From contig NZ_JAMBOX010000012.1 of NCBI RefSeq assembly GCF_023715785.1, positions 1 to 64,000 of the forward strand: a stretch of 64,000 nt of DNA. Direction: 5' to 3'. The notes under the pieces are model-generated. The model was given only the letters and a program-made list of their open reading frames with translations. It did not search any database and was not told where the DNA came from. Below are positions 48,308-57,096 of the stretch, in pieces (the stretch's first letter is position 1; each line of letters starts with the position of its first letter). The position numbers and the translations under genes are program-made. The stretch is from Neobacillus niacini (lineage in GTDB: Bacteria; Bacillota; Bacilli; Bacillales; Cytobacillaceae).

Positions 48308-49303
48308 ATGGGTAAAGTAAATACCGTATTAGGCCCAATTCCGACAGAAGATTTAGGAATCACAGCCATGCATGAGCATATTGGGTTCGGCCTGCCTGGG
48401 TGTGACTTGGATACACAATGGTGGAAAAAACCTGAAGAAGCGTTTGAGGTTACATTGCAAAAGTTACGCCGCTTCCGTGAGCACGGCGGTAAAACCTTTG
48501 TTGACTGTACAGGAATCGGAAATGGACGTGATATCGAATATTTCCAAGTTCTTTCACGCAGGACGGGTGTTAATATCGTAGCCGTAACAGGATTTGTAGC
48601 TGCTGACTCAGCTCTTCCTTATTTCCGAAAGCAATCAGTCGAGTACCTTACTGATTTATTTGTTCGTGAAATTACAATTGGCATTGACGGGACTGACGCA
48701 AAAGCAGGTGCAATAAAAGTAGGTGTCAGCCGTGGCGGTAAACTAAATGAATTGGATAAACGTATTTATCGTGCAGCTGCACGAGCAGCATTAATGACAG
48801 GCGCCCCCATCATTACCCATTTATGCGTTGATGCACAAACTTCCATTGATATTTTTAATGAAGAAGGGCTGCCGCTTGATCGCGTTCTTTTTGGGCATGC
48901 GGATGATGGCGGATATCTGGATGAAAACCGTGACAATTTAATTGCTGACTTAGGCGGATGGGTAGGCTTCGATACAATCGGATATGACAGTGAAGTCGAA
49001 GGTGCACCATATTGGTCTCGGCCGCGTCAAGATCGTGTTGACCATTTTCTTCGTTTCCTTAAAAAAGGTTACCTGGATCGTGCCGTCATATCAGCGGACG
49101 CAAACTGCTGCGCCTTAGGCTGGCCAGGCTTAAAAGGACATTCTGTAAACTATTTATTTGAAGAGTTCTTACCGGACCTTCGCAAAGCAGGTGTTGGGGA
49201 AGAAGTATTCCAACAACTTTTAGTGCACACTCCAGCAAAAATATTGACGATGCGGGAACCTGTTAAACCAAAAAGTCTTAGCCTTGAACGAGTTCAAGTT
49301 TAA
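48308..49303 (+). CDS. Phosphotriesterase-family metal-dependent hydrolase
   Basis: 331 residues. The six canonical ligands are present: His22 and His24 (MHEH), Lys137 (AIKVG), His171 (ITHLC), His197 (FGHADD) and Asp264 (ISADAN). Members of this family are mainly lactonases, esterases and phosphotriesterases. The context of aromatic catabolism suggests a lactone or ester substrate. ATG 48308 has GAGGAGTG upstream. Its degenerate paralogue is encoded 73 bp before. Confidence 0.88.
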   Translation: MGKVNTVLGPIPTEDLGITAMHEHIGFGLPGCDLDTQWWKKPEEAFEVTLQKLRRFREHGGKTFVDCTGIGNGRDIEYFQVLSRRTGVNIVAVTGFVAADSALPYFRKQSVEYLTDLFVREITIGIDGTDAKAGAIKVGVSRGGKLNELDKRIYRAAARAALMTGAPIITHLCVDAQTSIDIFNEEGLPLDRVLFGHADDGGYLDENRDNLIADLGGWVGFDTIGYDSEVEGAPYWSRPRQDRVDHFLRFLKKGYLDRAVISADANCCALGWPGLKGHSVNYLFEEFLPDLRKAGVGEEVFQQLLVHTPAKILTMREPVKPKSLSLERVQV

Positions 49304-49327
49304 TAGATTAACAGGGAGGTTATGATT

Positions 49328-50491
49328 ATGAGCATTAAAGGAATGGCTTATATAGCGGGGGCGTTTGAGCATCCAACGCGCAAGGCTCCGGATAAATCCG
49401 TGGCCGTATTGCATGCCGAATGTGCTAAAGGTGCATTAGAAGATGCCGGCCTAAATGTCTCAGATGTAGACGGTTATTTTTGCGCTGGTGATGCTCCGGG
49501 AGGCGTGCTGTCTATGGTTGATTATTTAGGTCTCAATGTACGTCATGTAGATGGGACGGACACAGGCGGTTCATCGTACATTGCTCAGGTTTCCCATGCT
49601 GCCCAGGCAATCGCGGCCGGAAAATGCAATGTCGCGTTAATTACGATGGCAGGCCGGCCGCGTTCAGAAGGCAGAAGTGGTGTTAAACAAAAAATGACTG
49701 TGGCAAATGTGCCGGATACACCGTTCGAACTTCCTTTCGGACCAACTGCTGTTAACGAATACGCGATGGCGGCGATGCGCCATATGCATGAATATGGTAC
49801 GACAAGTGAACAATTAGCTTGGGTTAAAGTGGCGGCATCGCACCATGCCCAGTACAATCCAAACGCAATGCTGCGTGATGTAGTGACAGTGGAAGATGTC
49901 CTTACTTCGACCATGATAGCCGATCCATTACATAAATTGGATTGCTGCGTGGTAAGTGACGGCGGCGGCGCTTTAGTTGTCGTAAGACCTGAGATTGCCA
50001 AGAATCTAAAACGTCCGCTCGTCAGAGTAATGGGTGCAGGGGAAGCGCCGAAGGGACTTTCGGGTGGCAAAGTTGATCTTACCTATAGCGGAGCTATATG
50101 GTCAGGTCAAAAAGCCTTTGAGGAGGCAGGAGTTACACCTCAAGACATTAAATATGCGTCCATCTATGACAGCTTCACTATTACAGTATTAATGCAGCTT
50201 GAAGACTTAGGTTTTTGTAAAAAAGGCGAGGGCGGCAAATTTGTTGCCGACGGTAACTTGATTTCCGGAGTTGGCAAGCTTCCAATCAATACGGATGGCG
50301 GCGGATTGAATAACAATCATCCAGCAAGCAGGGGCGGCATCGTAAAAGTAATCGAGGCGGTTCGTCAGCTGCGCGGAGAGGCAAACCCGCAAGTCCAGGT
50401 GAAAAATTGTGATATTGCGTTAGCACATGGTACCGGCGGCGGTCTTGCAAGCCGGCACGGCAGCGCCACACTGATCATGGAGAGGGTGTAA
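49328..50491 (+). CDS. Thiolase-fold protein (SCP-x/Ltp2 type) without catalytic cysteines
   Basis: 387 residues. The place of the nucleophilic Cys reads VDGTDTGGSSYIAQV, and the later CxGGG motif reads HGTGG. The conserved His is kept (NNNHPASRGG). This pattern resembles lipid-transfer-type thiolases such as Ltp2, which act as retro-aldolases with a DUF35 partner, and a DUF35 gene follows 3 bp later. A C-C cleaving or forming step on a CoA thioester is likely; a normal thiolase reaction is less so. ATG 49328 has GGGAGG 8 bp upstream. Confidence 0.85.
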   Translation: MSIKGMAYIAGAFEHPTRKAPDKSVAVLHAECAKGALEDAGLNVSDVDGYFCAGDAPGGVLSMVDYLGLNVRHVDGTDTGGSSYIAQVSHAAQAIAAGKCNVALITMAGRPRSEGRSGVKQKMTVANVPDTPFELPFGPTAVNEYAMAAMRHMHEYGTTSEQLAWVKVAASHHAQYNPNAMLRDVVTVEDVLTSTMIADPLHKLDCCVVSDGGGALVVVRPEIAKNLKRPLVRVMGAGEAPKGLSGGKVDLTYSGAIWSGQKAFEEAGVTPQDIKYASIYDSFTITVLMQLEDLGFCKKGEGGKFVADGNLISGVGKLPINTDGGGLNNNHPASRGGIVKVIEAVRQLRGEANPQVQVKNCDIALAHGTGGGLASRHGSATLIMERV

Positions 50492-50494
50492 ACA

Positions 50495-50911
50495 ATGGGA
50501 ACTACATTTCAGGATAGAACAATGACAGTCCCTGAGATTCATCCAGAGCATAAGGAATATTGGGATGCAGCGGCAGAAGGAAAGCTTCTGATCAAACAGT
50601 GCGACTCCTGCGGTGAGTATCATTATTACCCTCGTGTTCTATGCCCTTATTGCATGAACGACAAGACAACATGGAAAGAAGCCAAGGGAACAGGCAGGAT
50701 CTACACCTACAGTGTAATGCGGCGCGGCGTCCCATATGCCATCGCCTTTGTTACCCTCGATGAAGGCCCAAGAATGATGACTAATATCGTTGATTGCGAC
50801 CTTGATAAGATACACATCAACCAAGTAGTTAAAGTGGTCTTCAAACAAAGCGGAGACCAAGATAATCCGGGTCCCTTTATTCCTTGCTTTACACCAATGT
50901 CGGATGAATAG
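50495..50911 (+). CDS. DUF35 zinc-ribbon/OB-fold acyl-CoA-associated protein
   Basis: 138 residues. The rubredoxin-like zinc ribbon has CDSCGEYHYYPRVLCPYC (about 35-52). The OB-fold follows (GTGRIYTYSVMRRG, PYAIAFVTLDEG). DUF35 proteins bind the CoA substrate and form tight complexes with thiolase-fold partners. The gene is 3 bp after the thiolase-like gene. Confidence 0.9.
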   Translation: MGTTFQDRTMTVPEIHPEHKEYWDAAAEGKLLIKQCDSCGEYHYYPRVLCPYCMNDKTTWKEAKGTGRIYTYSVMRRGVPYAIAFVTLDEGPRMMTNIVDCDLDKIHINQVVKVVFKQSGDQDNPGPFIPCFTPMSDE

Positions 50912-50972
50912 AGGTATCCACAATAGTTAACATTCTATAGGTTTTAAGAGAATGCTAGAGGAGAGAATAAAT

Positions 50973-52670
50973 ATGAGAATCATGAAGGATGTACGGATTC
51001 CCATGCGTGATGGAGTTCATATTGCTGCCGATATCTACCTTCCTGATGGCGCGGACAAGGTACCGGCGTTACTTGCACTAAGTCCGTATGGTAAAGAACT
51101 GCAAGCACAAGCGTTAACCTTGCCTCCACAAGCGCGTCCAAGTCATCTATGGAACGGTGCCATCGAGGCTGGTGATATTCGTGCGGTTGTCGAACATGGT
51201 TATGCACATATTATTGCTGACGTGCGTGGTACCGGTCATTCAGAAGGTGAAATGTGCGGTAACTACAATTCAGGCGGTCATGGTGACGGCAAAGATATTT
51301 ATGACATCGTGGAATGGGCTGCTGTGCAAGATTGGTGTGATGGCAACCTTGGAATGATCGGGATTTCCTACTTTGCATCTGTGCAAATTTTGGGTGCAGC
51401 GGAGCAGCCCCCACACTTAAAAGCCATTTTTGCGAATGGGGGTCACTTCGATCTTTACGAACTTTGTTATCACGGCGGGATCATGTGGTTAATGCCGCGG
51501 GCCTCTCGTGAAGGACGCGGCGGCGACAGCGGTAACGCATTCAATAACGTAGCGAGCAAGAGCTCAAAGGTTTTCACACCAGAAGAGATGAAACAAAAAA
51601 CAGAAGAACGCTTAAACGATCCAGATATCGCACATTGGTCAGACTTCGTTCACCTTTTACATTATCAGGACCGTCACGAATTATGGATGGATTACCTATT
51701 AAATCCACTTGATGGCCCATTCTGGCAAGAGAATAGTGCCATTGCAGTGGCCCATAAAGTAACCATTCCGACCTATTTCCAAGCCAAATGGGGCCGCGGA
51801 TGGAATGTAGAAGGCACAATCGAATGCTTCCACAAAGTAACAGGCATTAAAAAGCTTGATATCCAAGCGCTGCCGCCAATGTTGGAGCGTCCTTTCCATG
51901 AAAGTCATGATGAAATGTTCCGCTGGTATGATTATTGGCTAAAAGGGATTGACAATGGCATTATGGATGAACCCCCGGTGCAGTTCTCGGTAGAAGGCTC
52001 TAACAAATGGCGTAAAGAAGAGCACTGGCCATTGCCATATGAAGAAAAGAAAGAGTTCTACTTACGTCCGCGCCACAAGCTTAGTGAAAAGTCAGAGCCA
52101 TTAACCTCCCAGTATGCACATCCAGATGGCTTCTACCAAGCACCATTAACAGTCACAACAACATCAGAAAAGATTAAATGGACTAGTGATAAATTCCTCG
52201 AGCCTGTAGAAATCACGGGGACAGGTGCGCTATATATTCATGCGGAAATCGATACTGATGACACAAACTTCATTGCCAAGCTTTACGATGTGGATCCAAG
52301 CGGCAAACGAACATTAATGACATCAGGTTATTTAAAAGCATCTCATCGTGAATTAAATGAAGAAAAGTCAACGTACGGTGAGCCATGGCATCCACATAAC
52401 CGTGTGGTACCAGTTGTACCTGGTGAAATTAACGAGTACGGTATTCGCTTATATCCCTTTTCATTTTTAATAAAACCGGGACATCGAATTGAGTTGGAGC
52501 TTGCATGTAACGAACCGCTTGATGGAGAAGATGCAAAATTGCTGCCGCCGGATAGCTATCACCTGCCAAGCGGCCGGGCGACAACCCACAAAATTTATCG
52601 GGATGCAGAACATCAATCACGTTTAGTGTTACCGGTCATTCCTAAGCAATTTGATGTCACAAATAAGTAA
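50973..52670 (+). CDS. CocE/NonD-family alpha/beta hydrolase
   Basis: 565 residues, near the usual length of cocaine-esterase/X-Pro dipeptidyl-peptidase-like enzymes. The N-terminal catalytic domain has MRDGVHIAADIYLP, ADVRGTGHSEG and the nucleophile elbow IGISYF (GxSYx). The C-terminal jelly-roll is present (FLEPVEITGTGALYIHAEID, FSFLIKPGHRIELEL). Members cleave esters or amides of bulky acids. ATG 50973 has AGAGGAGAG upstream. No signal peptide, so it acts in the cytoplasm. Confidence 0.88.
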   Translation: MRIMKDVRIPMRDGVHIAADIYLPDGADKVPALLALSPYGKELQAQALTLPPQARPSHLWNGAIEAGDIRAVVEHGYAHIIADVRGTGHSEGEMCGNYNSGGHGDGKDIYDIVEWAAVQDWCDGNLGMIGISYFASVQILGAAEQPPHLKAIFANGGHFDLYELCYHGGIMWLMPRASREGRGGDSGNAFNNVASKSSKVFTPEEMKQKTEERLNDPDIAHWSDFVHLLHYQDRHELWMDYLLNPLDGPFWQENSAIAVAHKVTIPTYFQAKWGRGWNVEGTIECFHKVTGIKKLDIQALPPMLERPFHESHDEMFRWYDYWLKGIDNGIMDEPPVQFSVEGSNKWRKEEHWPLPYEEKKEFYLRPRHKLSEKSEPLTSQYAHPDGFYQAPLTVTTTSEKIKWTSDKFLEPVEITGTGALYIHAEIDTDDTNFIAKLYDVDPSGKRTLMTSGYLKASHRELNEEKSTYGEPWHPHNRVVPVVPGEINEYGIRLYPFSFLIKPGHRIELELACNEPLDGEDAKLLPPDSYHLPSGRATTHKIYRDAEHQSRLVLPVIPKQFDVTNK

Positions 52671-52701
52671 CGAGGAAAATGGCCGCCAATAAGGCAAGGG
52701 G

Positions 52702-53697
52702 GTGAACAACCTGACAAATTCCGTACGTGTTATACCGATTGAATGCAAATTTGGCCCGATTTCCGCATTTGCCTATTATATCGATGCCCCGGAACCAGCA
52801 ATCATCGATACCGGTGTGAATGTCTCGGTTGCACAGGACATAGAACCAACCTTAGCCAAACATGGGATCCGAATCGAAGATATTCGTTGGATCTTATTGA
52901 CACATGGTCATGTCGACCATCTCGGCGGAGCTTATGCCTTATGGGAGAAAACAGGTCGACAGGCTAAAGTGGTCATTCCTAAAAAAGAAGCTCGCCTAGT
53001 GAGTGATAAAAATGAACATATTGTAGATTACAAGGCACTACAAGGGAAATACATCATCGACCGGGAAATCCAAGAAAAACATATCACTATGTTAACAACA
53101 GATATCGGTGGCAGTATTGAACCGAACCTCGAAGTAGTTGACGGTGATTCTATCAATCTTGGAGGAGATATTACAGTCAAGGTAATAGAAACTCCAGGCC
53201 ATTCAATTGGTTCCGTTACATTTGTTTTAAATGGATTGGATTGGGCTTTTGCAGCGGATGCTGTCCAAATGTATGGAGGGGCAAGCGGCTTGCCAACAAT
53301 AGAGAACCCCTGCGATTATCGTAAAAGTGTCCAACGCTTAATAGAAGAAGTACGGCCTAAACGATTATTCTTGGGCCATCCATTCCGCAATATCGATGGG
53401 GAGATGCAAAGTGCACAAATCGAGGGCGAGCAAGTACAAGTTGTGTTACAAGCGAGTCTCGATATGGATGCTAAATTACGCGAAGTGGTGGAGCAATTTT
53501 TCACAGAAGAACCTGTTTCCAAGCAGCATGAACTGTATGGACCGTTTTGGCCGATTGCTTCTGAGATTGGTTATTCAGGGGATCCCCGTAATTTACCGTG
53601 TGCGTTCTTTGTGACAATGAATGGCTATCGTGAAGAACTTATTGGTTCACATATTAATAGAGAGGAGGAAACGCTAAATGATTCAAAAGAGGTTTGA
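52702..53697 (+). CDS. Metallo-beta-lactamase-fold hydrolase
   Basis: 331 residues with THGHVDHLGG (zinc motif HxHxDH), TPGHSIGS, FAADAVQ and FLGHPF, so a complete binuclear site. It could be a thioesterase, lactonase or glyoxalase-like enzyme. The start is uncertain: AAGGGGG directly touches the GTG at 52702, while a CTG at 52711 in frame has normal spacing; the first sure residues are SVRVIPIEC. It overlaps the CoA-transferase A gene by 20 bp. Confidence 0.87.
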   Translation: MNNLTNSVRVIPIECKFGPISAFAYYIDAPEPAIIDTGVNVSVAQDIEPTLAKHGIRIEDIRWILLTHGHVDHLGGAYALWEKTGRQAKVVIPKKEARLVSDKNEHIVDYKALQGKYIIDREIQEKHITMLTTDIGGSIEPNLEVVDGDSINLGGDITVKVIETPGHSIGSVTFVLNGLDWAFAADAVQMYGGASGLPTIENPCDYRKSVQRLIEEVRPKRLFLGHPFRNIDGEMQSAQIEGEQVQVVLQASLDMDAKLREVVEQFFTEEPVSKQHELYGPFWPIASEIGYSGDPRNLPCAFFVTMNGYREELIGSHINREEETLNDSKEV

Positions 53698-54373
53698 AAA
53701 TACAGCAAAAGCAGTTGCCGATATACATGATGGAGCAACGTTGCTTGTTGGCGGCTTTGGAGGAAGCGGACTACCGTCCCATCTGATCGCCGCCTTAGTC
53801 GAGCAAGGAGCAAAGAATCTGACTGTTGTATCAAATAACATTGGTGCCGTTAGCGATGGTGTCGCCGCATTAATCAGCAACAATCAGGTAAAGAAGATTA
53901 TCTGCTCCTTCCCAGTTGGTCCGCACGCTGACGATTTGATTGCGCGTCTTCAGAATAGCACTATCGAGTTGGAAATCGCCCCACAAGGAACCTTAGCTGA
54001 GCGTATCCGGGCAGGCGGTGCAGGCATCCCAGCCTTTTATACACCGACAGCGGCTTATACAGAACTAGGGGAAGGTAAGGAAACCCGTGTGTACAATGGC
54101 CGTTTGCATGTCTTAGAGCAGGCTATCACGGGTGACTTCGCTTTCATTAAGGGACACCGCGCAGATCGCTGGGGAAATATTGTTTACAATAAGACGCAGC
54201 GTAATTTTAACCCGGTAATGGCGACCGCAGCGAAAATTACCATTGCTGAGGTAGATGAAATCGTGGAAGTCGGAGAATTGGATCCAGAGAATATTGCCAC
54301 ACCGAGCATCTACGTGCATCGTTTAGTAAAAATGGAGGCAGCGCCTGAAGGGAGGGTATTAGTAAATGGTTAA
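53678..54373 (+). CDS. 3-Oxoacid CoA-transferase subunit A
   Basis: 231 residues of CoA-transferase family I, with LLVGGFGGSGLPSHL near the N terminus and GNIVYNKTQRNFNP. With subunit B it moves CoA from succinyl-CoA (or similar) to a 3-oxo acid. In aromatic catabolism the PcaIJ pair acts on 3-oxoadipate; the real substrate here is not known. AGAGGAGG precedes the ATG. It overlaps subunit B by 8 bp. Confidence 0.92.
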   Translation: MIQKRFENTAKAVADIHDGATLLVGGFGGSGLPSHLIAALVEQGAKNLTVVSNNIGAVSDGVAALISNNQVKKIICSFPVGPHADDLIARLQNSTIELEIAPQGTLAERIRAGGAGIPAFYTPTAAYTELGEGKETRVYNGRLHVLEQAITGDFAFIKGHRADRWGNIVYNKTQRNFNPVMATAAKITIAEVDEIVEVGELDPENIATPSIYVHRLVKMEAAPEGRVLVNG

Positions 54374-55058
54374 AGAGGAACAGAAGGTTGGATGGTCAAA
54401 GATTGAGTTGGCTTCCCGTGTGGCTCAAGACCTGGAAGATGGATGGTTCGTAAATCTTGGAATAGGGATCCCGACACTTGTTGCAGATGTCATTCCCGAA
54501 GGCAAGGAAATAATTCTGCATAGTGAGAATGGCCTGCTTGGTTTGGGGCCGAAACCTGAACCAGGGCAAGAGGATATGGACCTTGTCAATGCCGGTAAGG
54601 AACCAATCACATTAAAACCGGGCGGATGTTTCTTCTCACAATCAGACTCCTTTGCCATGATTCGCGGCGGTCACCTTGATGCAGCAGTGCTTGGCGCATT
54701 CCAGGTTTCGGAGCATGGTGATCTTGCCAGTTGGAAGGTGCCTAGCGATCCGCTTGGACGTGTCGGAGGTGCCATGGATTTGACAGTTGGCGCCAAGCGT
54801 ATCTTTCTCTGCATGCAGCACACAAGTAAGGGTAAGCCAAAAATTGTTGAGGAATGTACGTATCCACTGACAGCACCCCGCTGTGTAGATCGTATCTATA
54901 CAAATCTGGCCGTGATTGATGTGACTGATGAAGGCCTAGTTGTCCAAGAACTCGCTCCGGGTGTTTCATTCCAATACCTGCAGGAATGTACAGCTGCACC
55001 GCTAAAGCTGCATGTCTCCGATGAAAGACAGTCAGATGCTCTTGGAGTACAGCAATGA
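54366..55058 (+). CDS. 3-Oxoacid CoA-transferase subunit B
   Basis: 230 residues with GIGIPTLVADVIPEG and the catalytic Glu in HSENGLLGLG, plus GGHLDAAVLGAFQV and GGAMDLTVGAKR. It completes the transferase encoded by the preceding gene. It overlaps the GntR gene by 4 bp (ATGA), so the regulator is made with the enzymes. Confidence 0.93.
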   Translation: MVKEEQKVGWSKIELASRVAQDLEDGWFVNLGIGIPTLVADVIPEGKEIILHSENGLLGLGPKPEPGQEDMDLVNAGKEPITLKPGGCFFSQSDSFAMIRGGHLDAAVLGAFQVSEHGDLASWKVPSDPLGRVGGAMDLTVGAKRIFLCMQHTSKGKPKIVEECTYPLTAPRCVDRIYTNLAVIDVTDEGLVVQELAPGVSFQYLQECTAAPLKLHVSDERQSDALGVQQ

Positions 55059-55819
55059 CAATGGCCAAGGTGCCCAAAAAACAGACAATTGATCGCAGTT
55101 CCTCGATTCCCCTTTATAAACAAATCAAGCAAATCTTGATTGAGGAACTGCAATCAGCAGGTAATGGTGAAACGGGTCAACCTTTCAGTACGGAGCAGGA
55201 GCTTGTTCAGCGCTTCCATGTTAGTCGGGCACCTGTTCGCCAGGCACTTAAGGAGCTCGCCGATGAAGGATATGTGTACCGGGAGCGCGCGAAGGGCACC
55301 TTCCCTGTTCAGGAACTCCCCATCCGGCCTCCAGGGTTGGAGTTGGGAGGATTAGTTGGCTTCCTTCGCGACCAAGGTTTAGATTGTAATTCAATAGTAT
55401 TAAGTGTTGAACGAGTCTTTCCAACGGAGAATTTGTGCTCTCTCCTTCGTCTTGATCCCATGGATTCGGTCTTAAGAATCTCTCGTTTAATTTTGCTCAA
55501 AGGGAAACCGCTTGTATGGACACAGACTTATTTGTTAGTTCCAGAGAATTTTCAACCTGATGAAATTGAACTCGAGGAAGTCGAGAGTGTCTTCACGCTG
55601 CTTGAGCGCGAAAGAGGGATTTTAGTTTCGCGGGGTGATCACCAGATTTATTCATCCGGTGCGGACCCAGAGGAGGCGCAAATATTGGATATCAGAAAAA
55701 AGGACCCAACCCTTGTTATGGAGACAAAATTGTATACGCGTAATGATAGTCTTTTAGGCTGGAGAAGGGCCGTTCATAGAGCCGGCGACTACAAGTTATC
55801 TTTCACGGTAAATCGTTAA
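55055..55819 (+). CDS. GntR family regulator (HutC/UTRA subfamily)
   Basis: 254 residues: N-terminal winged helix (SIPLYKQIKQILIEEL, FSTEQELVQRFHVSRAPVRQ) and a UTRA ligand domain (about 95-250, with VLRISRLILLKGKPLVWTQTY). It lies inside the operon by 4-bp overlap with the CoA-transferase B gene, so it is likely to sense an intermediate of the pathway. The palindrome at 47087 is a possible target. Confidence 0.9.
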   Translation: MTMAKVPKKQTIDRSSSIPLYKQIKQILIEELQSAGNGETGQPFSTEQELVQRFHVSRAPVRQALKELADEGYVYRERAKGTFPVQELPIRPPGLELGGLVGFLRDQGLDCNSIVLSVERVFPTENLCSLLRLDPMDSVLRISRLILLKGKPLVWTQTYLLVPENFQPDEIELEEVESVFTLLERERGILVSRGDHQIYSSGADPEEAQILDIRKKDPTLVMETKLYTRNDSLLGWRRAVHRAGDYKLSFTVNR

Positions 55820-55890
55820 AGCAGACTCTACCTAGCAAAACCAAAAATGGAAGCGATTAAATTTTTAATGAAACTGAGGGGGAAATGTTT

Positions 55891-56997
55891 ATGAAATTAA
55901 AGCAGGATTTAAGAATCGCTATTATCGGTGGAGGAATTGGCGGGGCAAGCGCAGCGGTTGCTTTACGGCATGCAGGATTTAATGTCAACGTCTACGAGCA
56001 GGCTGCAGCCATAAAAGAAGTGGGAGCAGGTATTGGATTACGTCCACCTTCCATTCAGTATTACAAGAAGTGGGGGCTTTTGGAGGAAATCGAGAGAGTA
56101 ACCCATAAGAGTGTTCAAATAGAGATTCTTTCAGAGCAAGCGGAAGTGTTACTTAAGGAACAATGGCCTGCACTAACAGAGGATCCGAATGAAAAATGGG
56201 CAAGATTGATTCATCGCGCAGACTGTCTCGACACGTTGATTAATGCCATTCCATCGGAGTTCCTCCATTTGGATCACAAATGCAAATCAATCGTCCGCCA
56301 TGGAGATTATGCAGAAATTGAGTTTGAAAACGGTGTTAAAGTGGAAGCCGATTTGGTCGTGGCTGCAGATGGAATTCGTTCCCTTGCCAGAAATCTATTT
56401 TTCAGTCAAGCTGAGCCTGTTTTCCACGGCTATCATGCTTATCGTGCCCTTGTGGAAGAAGCTGAAACATACGGGTTGGCTTCTGAAAACACATTGAGAA
56501 TTTTCGTGAATGATAAAGTCAATGTATATTTGTTGCCGTTAAAGTATAGGAAACAAGTTTCCGTCGATATTACTGTGCCGCACCATGACCGAACTGGGAG
56601 ACCGAACGTGCCGAAAGAAGATATGCTTAATCAATTAAAGAACTTCCATCCTGACCTCCAGAAGATTGCTGAAAATATCGATTATTGGGATGTTCGTGCC
56701 CTATACGATATCGATCCGGTCCACCAGTGGAGCAATGAATGCATCACTTTGCTAGGGGATGCCGCCCATTCAATGCTTCATAACCAAGGTCAAGGAGCAA
56801 ATATGGCGATTCAAGATGCAGGGGTATTGGCTGAATGTTTACTAGAAGCTGAAACCGTAGCCGAAGCTTTACAAAAATATGAAACTCTCAGAAAACCAGT
56901 TTGCCAATTATTTCAGAACTTATCCCGCCAGTTCCATAATGACAAAGAAGATACCTTTTTCCCGGAAAAAGAATTCTTTGAAAATGCTGCTGAGTAA
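55891..56997 (+). CDS. FAD-dependent aromatic monooxygenase (salicylate-hydroxylase-like)
   Basis: 368 residues of the class A flavoprotein hydroxylases: IIGGGIGGASAAVAL is the dinucleotide fold, VVAADGIRS is the DG motif and LLGDAAHSMLHNQGQGANMA is the GD motif. It would hydroxylate an aromatic acid with NAD(P)H and O2. ATG 55891 has GGGGGAA 8 bp upstream; ATG 55885 is too close. The gene begins about 70 bp after the GntR gene. It is distinct from the monooxygenase at 61871. Confidence 0.87.
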   Translation: MKLKQDLRIAIIGGGIGGASAAVALRHAGFNVNVYEQAAAIKEVGAGIGLRPPSIQYYKKWGLLEEIERVTHKSVQIEILSEQAEVLLKEQWPALTEDPNEKWARLIHRADCLDTLINAIPSEFLHLDHKCKSIVRHGDYAEIEFENGVKVEADLVVAADGIRSLARNLFFSQAEPVFHGYHAYRALVEEAETYGLASENTLRIFVNDKVNVYLLPLKYRKQVSVDITVPHHDRTGRPNVPKEDMLNQLKNFHPDLQKIAENIDYWDVRALYDIDPVHQWSNECITLLGDAAHSMLHNQGQGANMAIQDAGVLAECLLEAETVAEALQKYETLRKPVCQLFQNLSRQFHNDKEDTFFPEKEFFENAAE

Positions 56998-57096
56998 AGT
57001 AATTTCGGTTAAATTCACAGAATCTTTGCTAAGGTGGGAATTTTTCGACCTATGCAATTAAATTGGAAACAAATTGAAATATGGAGGTTAATGCAG

